A DNA stretch of 64,000 nt from Epiperipatus broadwayi (lineage: Eukaryota; Onychophora; Udeonychophora; Euonychophora; Peripatidae), in the NCBI GenBank assembly GCA_028023455.1, contig JAQFVV010000055.1:4992030-5056029 (forward strand). Direction: 5' to 3'. This document shows positions 38,335-49,000 of the stretch, one piece after another (position 1 is the first letter of the stretch; every line of letters starts with the position of its first letter). The notes beneath the pieces were generated by a model. That model worked only from the letters and a program-made list of their open reading frames with translations. It was not told the DNA's origin and ran no database searches. The translations under genes were made by a program, and so were the position numbers.

Positions 38335-38520
38335 TGATGCAGGTGAATTCAATGGCCACAGGTTGTCCTGAATCTTCTAATGAAATTCCAGTAGCATCCG
38401 GGGATATTAATTTCAACTGGCTTTATTGTTGGATCTGGAAAAAGTAATTTGTTTGGAACATCATAGGAATTCCATTTTTAATGCCATAATTCTTTGACTA
38501 TAGATTCCTGGTTGAATGTA
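38335..38520. repeat. Dispersed repeat, copy two of two
   Basis: Counterpart of 34190-34390. On the minus strand a frame reads YDVPNKLLFPDPTIKPVEI and NIPGCYWNFIRRFRTTCGH, which looks protein-like. I do not recognise it. Confidence 0.4.
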
Positions 38521-38734
38521 AATAATTGAAATAATCTATAGTAATTAGATGATAGAAATAATCCATTACATAATGCAAACATCTTTTGAACAGATAACTT
38601 GATTAAATATTATTTTTTATGTTTTACAATTTATATAAAAAACTTTATTTAAATATGTAAGTCTTCACCACTCTTTGGTTAAAAATTATTTTTGGTTTAG
38701 AATAAAAAAAATCAAATATTAATAATTTATATAG

Positions 38735-38965
38735 AAAGTGGAGTTAGGTTGGACATATTGCTAGAAGAGATAATAATAGATGGACAATTGAAATCTTAAA
38801 ACCAGATTCCAAGGGATTGTAAAAGACCTAGAAAGAGACCACATGTGGGATGAGTGCACTGGGATGATGTGGAGAAGAGAGGCCAGAAATCAGAAAAGAT
38901 GGATTAAACATGGAAAGACCATCCTGTAGTGGACAGATAATAATTGAAAGTGATGAATATATAGA
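38735..38965 (+). pseudogene. LINE 3'-end fragment next to host exon 2
   Basis: It matches the LINE C-terminus (GAGATAATAATAGATGGACA, GACCTAGAAAGAGACCACAT, GATGGATTAAACATGG, GACAGATAATAATTG). It ends about 40 bases before the exon at 39003, so the acceptor's pyrimidine tract directly follows LINE sequence. Confidence 0.75.
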
Positions 38966-39002
38966 AAATAATTTTTTTATTTTTTTTATATATATTTTTT
39001 AG

Positions 39003-39179
39003 ATATATGCCTTAAAAACTACTGTTGGATATCTTAATAATCATCTAGATACCGAACTGTTTAAAGAGGCACAATTGTTACAAGAGTTTCAGCAATTAGA
39101 TAATAAGTACATGATGTACCTTGATTCATTTGAGAAAGAGGCACAAAAGAAGATCTTTTTATTACAATCTGTAATTAAA
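39003..39179 (+). CDS. Host exon 2: coiled-coil segment
   Basis: This 177-base segment (59 codons, phase 0 at both ends) follows a pyrimidine-rich tract ending in TTTTTTAG and is followed by a consensus donor, AAA|GTAAGT. The translation is uninterrupted and runs from IYALKTTVGYLNNHLD to KKIFLLQSVIK. It is rich in E, K, Q and L with leucine or hydrophobic residues at heptad spacing, so a coiled coil is likely. No membrane segment or catalytic motif is visible. It joins in frame to LEDQ of the exon at 26731-26817 across a 12.2-kb intron. Two mobile elements crowd it: a LINE 3' end finishing about 40 bases before the acceptor, and a 38-bp foldback remnant just after the donor. Of the three exons this is the best supported. 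Confidence 0.75.
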
Positions 39180-39201
39180 GTAAGTAAGATAGGAACTGAT
39201 A

Positions 39202-39239
39202 TCACATGATCACTATTTCTTATGCTAGCATCTGTTTTA
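39202..39239. mobile_element. 38-bp minimal foldback-family insertion with 13-bp target duplication
   Basis: Only the two family ends remain (TCACATGATCACTATTTC and TCTGTTTTA). The flanks ATAGGAACTGATA at 39189-39201 and 39240-39252 are identical. It sits just after the donor of host exon 2. Confidence 0.8.
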
Positions 39240-39489
39240 ATAGGAACTGATAATAAGTGATATTGTAATTCTGGTTTATATTAATGGCTGATAATATATT
39301 CTAGCTAGAACTGAAGGTTCAACACAAAAGATAAGACATATGAACAATAATATCATATGACTGTTAAGCATGCAAATATGTTTAATTTAAATTATATGTG
39401 ATTTTTTTTCATAATTTAAATTATGAAAGTAAATTTTTAAGTTATATTTAAATAATACTAACCATTAGAAAACAGTCAACACTTAGACA

Positions 39490-39975
39490 AGCCTTCTGGC
39501 ATCTATTGATAACTCTAGCTTGCTGTGTGTGGCAATACATATAGTGAGTTTTGCCTGTTTTAACAATAGTTACAAACAAGCGTAAGAAATGGTGATCATG
39601 TGATGTTTATTAGCTTAAAACCAATCCTGTCTAATAGGATAGTGGTGGCTATGGTTATTAAAAAAACCAGACACCAAATTATATGGGTACTGAACTGAGT
39701 TGGTACCTATATGACTATATAAGCTAATGAGCTTGGATTGAAAATATTAAGGTGCTTTCAATTTAAGACTCATAGTTTTATAGTTGAGATAAAAGGTGGC
39801 TGCTGGAGGCTTGCATTAGACTCTAAGATCTAGGTGCAGTGCTCTCAGATCCAAGACTCCTCACTGATGAAGGCCACAAGCCGGGGATTTTATACCCAAA
39901 CCTTCTGGCATCCATTGATTACTCTAGCTTGCTGTGTGTGGCAGTATGTATAATGAGTTTTGCCTGTTTTAATAA
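39490..39975. mobile_element. Foldback-family element, truncated
   Basis: The right-arm tracts occur twice (CCTTCTGGCATCTATTGAT at 39493; CCTTCTGGCATCCATTGATT at 39901) around the middle segment with CCAATCCTGTCTAATAGG and GCTCTCAGATCC. The left limit is unclear. Confidence 0.65.
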
Positions 39976-40470
39976 TCCCAATATCAATAAACATTCAACA
40001 ATTTCTAACTGTGACCAAGGCAACCTCCATTTAACAATAAACCCATTTAGCCTTGGGCATTATTAAACAGTATACATTATTTTTTGTATTTTTTAAAAAA
40101 TTAAATGAAATATGTAGTAAAATAAATAATTATTTAATGAAGTGTCTTTAATCAAAATGTGTGGAATAGTAAAATATATTGTTTGCATTGTGTAAACTGC
40201 ACAGAAGAATGAGACGTGGGGGTTGTAACCTCCCATACAATAGGATAAGATGCTGAAATGAGATATACTATTTTAAAATTATTTTTTGTTTCATTCATTG
40301 TTGAAAAGTATGTAAACAAAATATTTTTAAAAAAGACAGACCATTTTTGAGAGAAATAATAACCTCATTTCCCCTTCTTTTTAAATATGTTATAATAAAT
40401 GTTAACAGAAGTGTAAAAAAATTATCTGGGATTGGAAACGTAATGCAACCAAAAAATCAATAATGATTTT

Positions 40471-41645
40471 AGTTGTATTTATATATTGAACTATTTCCAT
40501 TCATCTAATATGAGTATTGAATGTTTTTAGAAAAAAATTAACTTTATTTAAATATTCCAAGTACATTCAATTGTTAGTGGTAGCACATCAAACAGATTAG
40601 TATATGCATAACATTTTGAGAGGTATTATTCTGGCCCGACCAGTGACAGTAATAGCATGGGAATTGAACCCAGATTTTTAGATTCTTGACTATTGAATTT
40701 TAAGGTAACAATCTAACCAACAGCCATCCCGCCAAAAGCAACAGTCAGTAGAAATTTTATATACTTATCTATGAGGTTCCTCGTGATTTCTCCACTTTTT
40801 GTAAGAGCAAAGTTGATTAGTGGTTTCCAAAAATTATGTATAGTCTGATTACACTAGGTTGACTTATGGGATTTTTTGCCATGGTCATGTGATCAGTTTC
40901 TTTAAATTTTCTTCTTTGTACCTTTTCTTCTCTATCTAATACTTTTGTATTTTCCCAATTTCATTGATGCATGCATGGTCTGCTATTGTAGACACATCTA
41001 TTTTCTGTCTACTAATCATCAGATTACGCTCTTGCAAGTGCTTTTCAATGGGACAACTGGTCTCACCAATATACATTCCTCCACATTCACATGGTATTTT
41101 ATAGATGCAGTTTTTACTTTTCAGCAAAAATATTAGCTAAATAAGAAAAGATACAAAGAAAGAAAATTTAAAGAAGCTGCTCACATAACAATAGCAAACA
41201 ATCCCATAAGTCAATTTAGTGTGATTGTACATAATGTATGGAACCACTAATCAATTTTGCTCTTAGGAAAAACTGGAGAAATCAGAGGGAATCTCATAAA
41301 AAAGTATATGAAATTTCTACTGACTGTTGCCTTTGGCAGGATGGCTCAGTTGGTTATAGCTTTATCTTAAAATTTCAATACTCCAAGAATCTAAAGTCCA
41401 TGTTTGATTCCCATGCTAGTACTGTTACTGGTAGGCCAGAAACACCTGAAGATGAGGTGAGAATAATACCTCTTAGAAAGTTGTGCATATACTGACCTGT
41501 GTGCTATTACTAACAGTTGGATGTATTTGGAATATTTAAACGAAGTTAAATTTTTCTAAGACATTCAATATTCATATTAGATGATGGAAATAGTGCAATA
41601 TATAAATACAACTAAAACACTATCATCACAAACCTTCAGGAAAAC
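40471..41645 (-). mobile_element. Penelope-like element arranged as a palindrome around a GIY-YIG domain
   Basis: The centre (about 40930-41135) encodes, on the minus strand, KNCIYKIPCECGGMYIGET followed by a basic helix. This is the CGxxYIGET motif of the GIY-YIG nuclease at the C-terminus of Penelope-like retroelements. Arms of about 470 bp on each side (40471-40935 and 41140-41645) are inverted copies of each other. Each arm contains a tRNA-like head reading outward (right arm: GGATGGCTCAGTTGGTTAT with B-box-like TTTGATTCCC). No RT domain remains. The flanks AATAATGATTTT at 40459-40470 and 41646-41657 form a 12-bp target duplication. Penelope-like elements are known to carry inverted or tandem partial copies as terminal repeats. 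Confidence 0.75.
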
Positions 41646-41737
41646 AATAATGATTTTTACTTTCTTTTTAAAAAATAACCTAGAAAATTCTCCAGTCAAT
41701 TTTTACTCAAAGTTTGAACATTGTTTAATATTTAATA

Positions 41738-41830
41738 CAGGAGTGAGGAATCTTTTTTTTTGCCAAGGGCCATTTGGATCTTTATAATCTCATTTGCAGG
41801 CCACACAAAATTTTTGCTTAAAACTAGCCC
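41738..41830. mobile_element. hAT-type terminal fragment
   Basis: CAGGAGTGAGGAATCT resembles the hAT terminal consensus CAGGGGTGGGGAACCT and is followed by GGGCCATTTGGATCTTTAT, ATTTGCAGGCCACAC. The other end was not found with confidence; a weak candidate, AGCTTACTCCTG, lies near 42455. Confidence 0.5.
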
Positions 41831-42614
41831 CCTACATTTGATCAAAAATTTAACTAATTTACCTCTAATCATTAATGCTGGGTATTATTTCCAACTGGGA
41901 GGCCAATCAACTTTCCCCTTTTAGATTAGGGTCATAATTTTTTGTGGATTAAAAATAAAGTAGCTTCATTATTATTAATGACTATTCCACATTTAATGAC
42001 AATTTTTTCGATTTGCCGTGAACCTATCTTTGTGATATATATTCTTACATTTCTTTTTATGTTCTGGACCAGTTAATTCAGCAACAGCTAGGATGCAGCC
42101 TTCTATAAACTCCTCTTCGGAAAATGATTTCTAATTTTCTGCTTTTTTGAAATAACTTGTTTCTCACAGAAGTTTCTGACTTGTTTGTAATTTTTATAAC
42201 ACATGTCTGTTACTTGATGAAGCTTCTTCTCAAGTTTTCTATTTTAATATGCCTTTTCCCCCCGATAATTTTGTTATAATCAGAATGTTTTGATAAATAG
42301 TGTCTCTTAATAACATGTTCTTTATTAACTGAAATACTTTCCAGACATATCGTGCACATTGATTTACTATTTCTATAAAAAAAATGTTTTGATCCATTTT
42401 TTTTCTCTCAAATGTGCAAATTTCTATGCCAATGTGTTTTTAGCTTACTCCTGTAGCCATCCTAATTTTTAAAAAAATGCAAAATAGTAATAAATAAAAT
42501 TCAAGTTTTTTTTTGTTAGTTATACATACGACTACAATTATACGCTATCCAAAAAAAAAAAAAAGTAAACTAACAAACAAAAAAAAACATGAAAATTCTT
42601 CAATATAACACATT

Positions 42615-43235
42615 TTACAATCATCATCATCATTATCAATCCATTTCAGGATGAAGGGCTCTCCAAGTTCAATTCATCTTCTCCGATCTTTAGCTTCTCT
42701 TCTCCTTATCACTCCTGCACACTTTCTTATTTCATCCATCCATCTCACATGTGGCCTCTTTCTGGGTCTTTTACAATCTCTTGGAATCCAATTTAAAATT
42801 TCAATTGTCCATCTATTATCATCTCTTCTAGCAATATGTCCATCCCAATTCCACTTCAGTCTTTTAATTTTTTTAATGAGGTCAGTAACACCTGTTTGTT
42901 CTCACCCATATATTGCATTTTCGATCTCTTCTTGTTACTCCCAACATGCATCTCTCCATACTTCTTTGAGTGGTTTGAAGTCTCTGTATTGCTCTTCTGT
43001 TAAATGTCTAAGTTTCAGATCCATGAGTAAGAACTGGTAAAACACATTTATTAAAAACCTTTTTCAAACACATAGGCATATTTCCTTTTAGTATCAAGTT
43101 ATTTCTACCAAAAGCACTCCAACCAAGTTTAATTCTATGATTAATTTCATCCATTATGTTTTCATCTGTATTAATAATCTGACCAAGGTATTTTACAATA
43201 TGGGAGCAGTTATTTTTTGATACCAAGTCAAATAT
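42615..43235 (-). pseudogene. LINE 3' half, youngest-looking copy
   Basis: On the minus strand a 72-codon frame reads SHIVKYLGQIINTDENIMDE and NHRIKLGWSAFGRNN and ends LTHGSET, the thumb region after the RT palm. It continues with shifts into QRLQTTQRSMERCMLGVTRRD and the RPHVRW-type C-terminus, and it ends at a GAT-rich 3' end near 42615. Fewer lesions than the other copies suggest a more recent insertion. The plus-strand frame at 42651-43040 is a shadow of this. Confidence 0.8.
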
Positions 43236-43239
43236 GCAA

Positions 43240-43890
43240 TCATAATTAAAACAAAAAAATTGTAAATAAATTTTGCAATATCCCTAGCAACCATTTTTCT
43301 GTCTCAGACCATCATATATGATCAATATTTATTAACAAAATTTTTTTCATTTAACATTGAAAAAACCCCCATTTTATTATCATTTTTGAATTTGATGTGC
43401 AGTATTTCATATAATAAAATGTTTTCTAAGCGTAATGTTAAAAGTTTTACAAAATTTAAGAACATACTTAAAGTTGGTAGCGACTTAAAAACATCAAAAT
43501 AATTATAGGTTTCTGTAAGAGAAAAAAGATACTAAAAAAGAATATTGCTTAGATCACATTTATTTGCAATGAGTCGGACATTATGTAAAAAATACGGTAC
43601 ACTTAGTTTTTTTTAAATTCTTATTTTTTCAGTTAATGAATGAATAAATACACATTCGTAAAATATATTTAAATAGGTTCACTCGATTTATTATTAATAA
43701 CTGTATTACTATTTTTATAAAATTTTGTTTATCCTATAATCTTAATTTATATATGCATACTATACTTATAAAAATGCATCTGTATTATATAGGTGTGTAT
43801 GTTGAAAATATTATACCCTTGCAATTCAATAAGCAGTACATATTCTAATTATAGTTTGTCAGCAAAGTATAAGTAACCATATACAATGTA
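43240..43890. other. AT-rich stretch between two LINE relics
   Basis: Nothing recognisable on either strand. Confidence 0.6.
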
Positions 43891-43899
43891 TATAAAAAG

Positions 43900-45195
43900 A
43901 ATATGGAACAAAATATAGCAGATATCATGGCTTCATTTTATACCAAATGTATAAATGACAAAGATATACTAGATGATCGGAAAGATAATAAAGAAAACAT
44001 TAGATATTACAGACTTATCAGTCTTCTATCAATTTTATATAAAATCTTAATAATTACAATTTGTCTACAGCAAACTTTAGATTCTAGCCAACCAAAAGAA
44101 CAAACTGGATTTAATAATGGTATTAGCACAGTGGATCACACCCAAGTATTGAGAGAAATTGTAGAACAGAATAATAAATGTCAATTGCCATTATGCTTGG
44201 GTTTGCAGATTATGAAAAGACATTTGATTTGATAACTATTTCTACATTGATTAAAACATTGGATCATCGTATTCTGAAGAATATTTACAGCATTATTAAG
44301 AAGATTAAATAGGTATATAAAAGGATTCCATATCTCCAAAACTTTTATAGCCGTTTTTCCAAGAAATATTTGTGTATTAAACTGGGAAGCTAAGAAAACA
44401 ATAATAAATGAAGATTATTTTAAATTATCTAGATTTTGCAGATGATATGGCTGTTTTCTGCAAGTAGTGCTTCAGAGCTTTGGGAAATGTTGCAAGAGTT
44501 ATTGGATGAAAGTAAGAAAGTAGGACTAAAGGTAAATGTTAAAAAAACTAAAGTAATGTTCAATGGATTTTTTCAAAAGATGAAAATAAAGATTGATTAT
44601 GATGAGTTAGACAAAGTTAACAACTGCAAATACCTGGTCAGACTATTACTACAGATGGAAACATAATGGAGGAAAATAATTTTAGAATTAAACTTGGTTG
44701 GAGCACTATTCATAGAATTAACTTATTATTACAAGGAAGTATAACAATGTGTTTGAAAGGGAAGGTTTTTATTAAATGGGTTTGACCAGTTTTTACTTAT
44801 AGATCTGAGACTTGGAGACGTAACAGAAGAGCTATACAGAGACTTCAGACTACTCAAAGAAGTGTGGAGAGATGTAGTTAAGAATAATGATAAAGAGACA
44901 AAAACTAAATAAATGAATGAAAAAACTAATAGGTATTACCAACATCATTGAAAGAATAAAGAAACTGAAATAGAGCTGCACTGGATATATTGTTAAAAGA
45001 ATGCTGATAAAAACTATATCCCAAGAGATTGTAGAAGACCTAGAAAGAGACCACATGTAAAATGGATTGAGGGAAAAAATGAAGTTTGCTGATGTATTGT
45101 AGTGAAGAGAGGATAGGAATTGTAGAAACTGGATTAAACTTGGAGAGATCTTCTTCGCATAACGGATTAGTAATAGTTGTAAATGATGGTTTTTT
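43900..45195 (+). pseudogene. LINE RT relic, head-on partner of the 42.6-kb copy
   Basis: Blocks in order are YYRLISLLSILYKILI with ITICLQQ, then TGFNNGISTVDHTQVLREIV, QLPLCLG, LDFADDMAVF (catalytic site equivalent, near 44425-44455), KKVGLKVNVKKTKVMFNGF, VNNCKYL, then LGWSTIHRINLLLQGS. The 3' end has AGACCTAGAAAGAGACCACA and TTGGAGAGATCTTC. It lacks the endonuclease, so it is 5' truncated. Several stops and shifts. Confidence 0.8.
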
Positions 45196-45329
45196 AAAAT
45201 TTATTTAATACATATTTTTTTTCTATTATTATCAACTGATTTCTTCAGCAGGCCATTTTAAATATTGTGTAAATAGAAAAAGACCTTTTGATAGAACTAG
45301 CACATTACAAGGGAAATATTTGTCCAACA

Positions 45330-45480
45330 GCCTTTCATAGAGAGATAGTGAAGAAGACAATATTCACGAGGTTTATCAATTGTCAGGTTTAGACGGTTTG
45401 GGCGCTTTTCCGTTCTTGCTTTACCCGCTAGTTAAGTATGACTGGATACTCATTTATCTATCAATAAGGGATAGATTAGG
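45330..45480. repeat. Single dispersed unit related to the 22.6-23.9 kb array
   Basis: TAGAGAGATAGTGAAGAAGA, CAATATTCACGAGG, CCGTTCTTGCTTTACC, CTCATTTATCTATCAATAAG follow the same order as in the tandem array. It shows the unit is also dispersed. Confidence 0.65.
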
Positions 45481-45534
45481 TTGTCTATGAGCCAACTGCC
45501 TGAGAGAAAATTTCTGTGTCTTGAAAAGAAATTT

Positions 45535-45610
45535 GCTTTGGCCTGAATTTGAACTCAGGTCATAGGCTTGATAAGCAGATTCGTTATCTCTTCGTCTCGA
45601 GGCCCTTCTA
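45535..45610 (-). mobile_element. tRNA-like sequence, SINE head of a different type
   Basis: The minus strand has GAGTTCAAATTCAGGCC (B-box-like) preceded by GATAACGAATCTGCTTATCA. It does not form a convincing intact tRNA and is likely SINE-derived. Confidence 0.35.
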
Positions 45611-46089
45611 AATAATTTTAAAAGGCGACAAAATTGATCTTCCGGGCATTGGTTGAAGATTTTACTATTTTCATTAAACCGAATTATCACTTATTTTCAT
45701 CAAGTTCATAAGTTAGCGCCATAGGGTCGCGGTTTATTTGATCTAAGACGCGAACGGATTTTTTAAAGACATTTTAAATATTTACTAGAATTGTGATAAT
45801 TAAACTAGTTGAAATCTAGCTGATACTTTATAATTATTTACACCTATTTTCTAAAATTAATTATAAATTAACTCAAAAAATAAAAGATTGTTACATGAAT
45901 TTAATATATTTATGTACTATTAAAATAAGACAAATATTCCAATTTTTTTTATTAATTGTATATAGGGTTCCATGTTTTAATTCTTATTTTTAAATATAAA
46001 CCAATACTAAACACAATCGCGCATTGTCTAAAGTTATTCATTTGTAAGCCCCGCCGCCTTTTTTAAAATTTATTTATTGAAAAGTAATA

Positions 46090-46165
46090 ATAACCGAATG
46101 GCTGGGGAGTTCATAAGAAGTTCGAGTGCCGAAAGTGTCCGAACTGGAATCGATCCGTTGAACTA
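46090..46165 (-). mobile_element. SINE copy, partial
   Basis: The plus strand reads CGAATGGCTGGGGAGTTCAT, AAGAAGTTCGAGTGCCG, then GGAATCGATCC. Confidence 0.6.
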
Positions 46166-46169
46166 AATA

Positions 46170-47790
46170 ACTGCTGTCTGTATTTTATTTCATTAAAATT
46201 CTAATAGAGGGCGCAATAATACGGACAAATATTTTAATTGGCTAGTTAAAAAGAATTCAATAATTGCGAAGAATAAATATAAATGGAAAAAATAGTTTGG
46301 AGTTTATATAAAAATAAAAACTATATATGAAAGAATATAGGATAACTTAAAGAGAGATTATTTGGTGCAAAATGCAGGAATTTTAGATGCTAGGGAAAGA
46401 AGACAAACATATGGAGATGGCTGTATACTGAGTGAAAAATATGAAGACTTTATAACGAAATTGGGGGAAAATACAGAAATAGGGAAAGGAGCTGGTTCAT
46501 CAATTTTGCCACTTGAGCCAAGCCTTAAAAATTGGGCATTTAAAACTTATTTAAAGGGCTTTTAAAATACTATACTGAATATAGCAATAGTATAGTAGGA
46601 AAAAATATGTATTAAATAAAAATATTTATTAAATAAATAGATACATATTCAATGTCTTATATTAAGGCATATTTCAATTCAATGCCCTAATCAGGTGGCT
46701 CATCAGTGCACCTGTGGGATCAGTCTTGATAATGGAATTATTGAAACAGATTTTATTAAAATGGGATGAAGGGGAAAAGAAATGAACCACGACTAGAGAA
46801 ATAACTGTCTAATAAGAAGTAGATGAATTTATTATAATATGTAAGTATTTGGGAGGAAGGAAATGTTCAGCTTGGATAACCAGAGTTTCTGAGCTCCAAA
46901 GAACTGATCCTGCAGGTGAGATGTCGAATTGAAATGTACATTAAAATAATTCATTATGTTTGAGTATAAAATTTAAATGAAAGTAACACTTCTTGAAGCT
47001 ATATATAAATATTATTCATACACCAATAAATTCAGTGGATAGAATGGATCACCTGTACTTTAAGCTTTCACTAGTTTTAAGCATTCATTTATTGAAGTTG
47101 TTGAAAATGGAGAGTAAACATTGCATATTAGCCTGATGTAAATGCAGCATAAATAATTATGAAATTACAATTGAATATTTAGAGATAAGCGAGTAATAAT
47201 AATGATAAATTCCAATAACACAAGCTGAAAAGAAGCAACTAGACAAAGGATATAATAATAAATGCAGAAATACGATAAATAATTTTTTTTCATTTACTTT
47301 AGAAATTCTGTCTGTCCGTATCAAATTTAGTAACTGAATTTTAACATACTTCTATTGAATGAATTTTCTTCAAATTTTATACATGTGTTAGATATCAATG
47401 GCAATGCAGTATGAAACTAAAATATTTCAGGATTGTCCAGTTTAATAATATTTGGAAGCTAGTGATGTCATGAGATGGCAGTAGACATCTTATTGAATAT
47501 TCATTAAAAAGCATTTTAAAATAGAAAGTAAAACAAATAAAGAATAAAATCTTAATTTTTTTTATTTATTCTTTAATTAAAATTTGCTTTTTTTTAAATC
47601 TTGCCTTCGTAAATAAAAAAAATCTTGTAAATAATTTTTAACATGTTTGAATTTTATTTCAAAAATTAGAAAATGCGATGATATTATTTACATTCGTAGT
47701 TTCTAAATTTAAATATGAATAGTTATAAAAAGTCTGATACAAAATATCTGGATACTAAATATGAACAAATTAATACATATATATATATAT
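46170..47790. other. Stretch without recognised gene or repeat
   Basis: AT-rich, with a short open frame at 46362-46565 that has no splice context or similarity that I recognise. Confidence 0.5.
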
Positions 47791-48115
47791 TGTAACCGGA
47801 CCGCCATACAACCGTTTTATTACGTCAGTTGTAACAATTTTCTGATGAGCATGCTGCAGGAAGGAACTATCAATTGATATTCTTAATGCAGATGTTAATG
47901 CCCCCCTACAACAATATTTCCTGCTCATCAGAGGATGTAGTACATAGAGACTGGAAACATCTAAATATTTCTATGTTTGGTTTCCCAAAGAGCGCCATTA
48001 GAGTTCCATCTCACTACAACCTGACTGGCCTAGGTCAAGTTATGTCAGACGTAGCTCAGAGAACATGAGATTCTCATGAACCAGTGCTATAATTGGTGAG
48101 TGATGCGATAAATAA
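47790..48115. other. GC-richer unidentified segment with internal inverted repeat
   Basis: CTGATGAGCA with a following GGAA pairs with TTCCTGCTCATCAG about 80 bases on. CpG-containing tracts (AACCGGACCGCC) stand out from the neighbours. It may be a terminal piece of a retroelement; unidentified. Confidence 0.35.
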
Positions 48116-48194
48116 ACAAAACTGGACAACTGGATAACCAATTTAATTTTAGTAACAAAAAAAAATTTATTAAATAACAATTAATTTGCAATTT

Positions 48195-48690
48195 CAACAA
48201 TAGTTCATTAATTCCTCTATGAGAAGAAGCTTGGAAATATTCTAATTCAATAATAGTTCATTTTGAATTCATTTATGGGAAGAAGCTTGTGAATATTCTA
48301 ATTCAACAATAGTTCATTAATTCCTTTATGAGAAGAAGCTTGGAAATATTCTAATTCAATAATAGTTCATTTTGAATTCATTTATGGGAAGAAGCTTGTG
48401 AATATTCTAATTCAACAATAGTTCATTAATTCCTTTATGAGAAGAAGCTTGGAAATATTCTAATTCAATAATAGTTCATTTTGAATTTATTTATAGGAAG
48501 AAGCTTGTGAATATTCTAATTCAACAATAGTTCACTAATTCCTTTATGAGAAGAAGCTTGGAAACATCCTACTTCAACAATAGTTCATTTTTGTATTCCT
48601 TTATGAGAAGAAGCTTGGAAATATTCCAATTCAACAATAGTTTGTTTTTGTATTCCTTTATGAGAAGAAGCTTAGAAGCAGTCAAGCATT
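48195..48690. repeat. Tandem array of alternating 53- and 56-bp units (109-bp higher-order repeat)
   Basis: The anchor TAGTTCAT (or its variant) falls at 48201, 48254, 48310, 48363, 48419, 48472, 48528, 48581 and 48638. That is spacing 53, 56, 53, 56, 53, 56, 53, 57. One unit type carries CTTTATGAGAAGAAGCTTGG, the other TTTATGGGAAGAAGCTTGTG. Confidence 0.95.
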
Positions 48691-49000
48691 TATGGTTTAT
48701 ACAATAATTCATTTTGAAGCAGTCAAGCATTTATGGTTTATACAATAATTCATTTTGAAGCAGTCAAGTACTTATGGTTTATACAATAATTCATTTTGAA
48801 TTCATTTAAGGTAAGAACCTTAGAAGCAGTCAAGCACTTATGGTTTATACAATAATTCATTTTGAATTCATTTAAGGTAAGAACCTTAGAAGCAGTCAAG
48901 CACTTATGGTTTATACAATAATTCATTTTGAATTCATTTAAGGTAAGAACCTTAGAAGCAGTCAAGCATTTATGGTTTATACAGCATTTCATCATTTTAT
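48678..49000. repeat. Tandem array of 41- and 66-bp units
   Basis: GCAGTCAAG starts at 48678, 48719, 48760, 48826, 48892 and 48958. The 66-bp unit is the 41-bp unit plus TTCATTTAAGGTAAGAACC and neighbours. A minus-strand open frame here (48750-49079) is only the repeat read through. Confidence 0.95.

Noticed and set aside
42651-43040. Plus-strand 129-codon frame rich in serine and leucine
   Set aside because: It is the antisense of the LINE C-terminal region on the minus strand.
45535-45610. Functional tRNA gene
   Set aside because: The B box is present but acceptor and anticodon stems do not form convincingly; more likely SINE-derived.
47830-47945. Hammerhead ribozyme
   Set aside because: CTGATGA is present, but I could not see the complete three-stem core, so it is mentioned only as a check.
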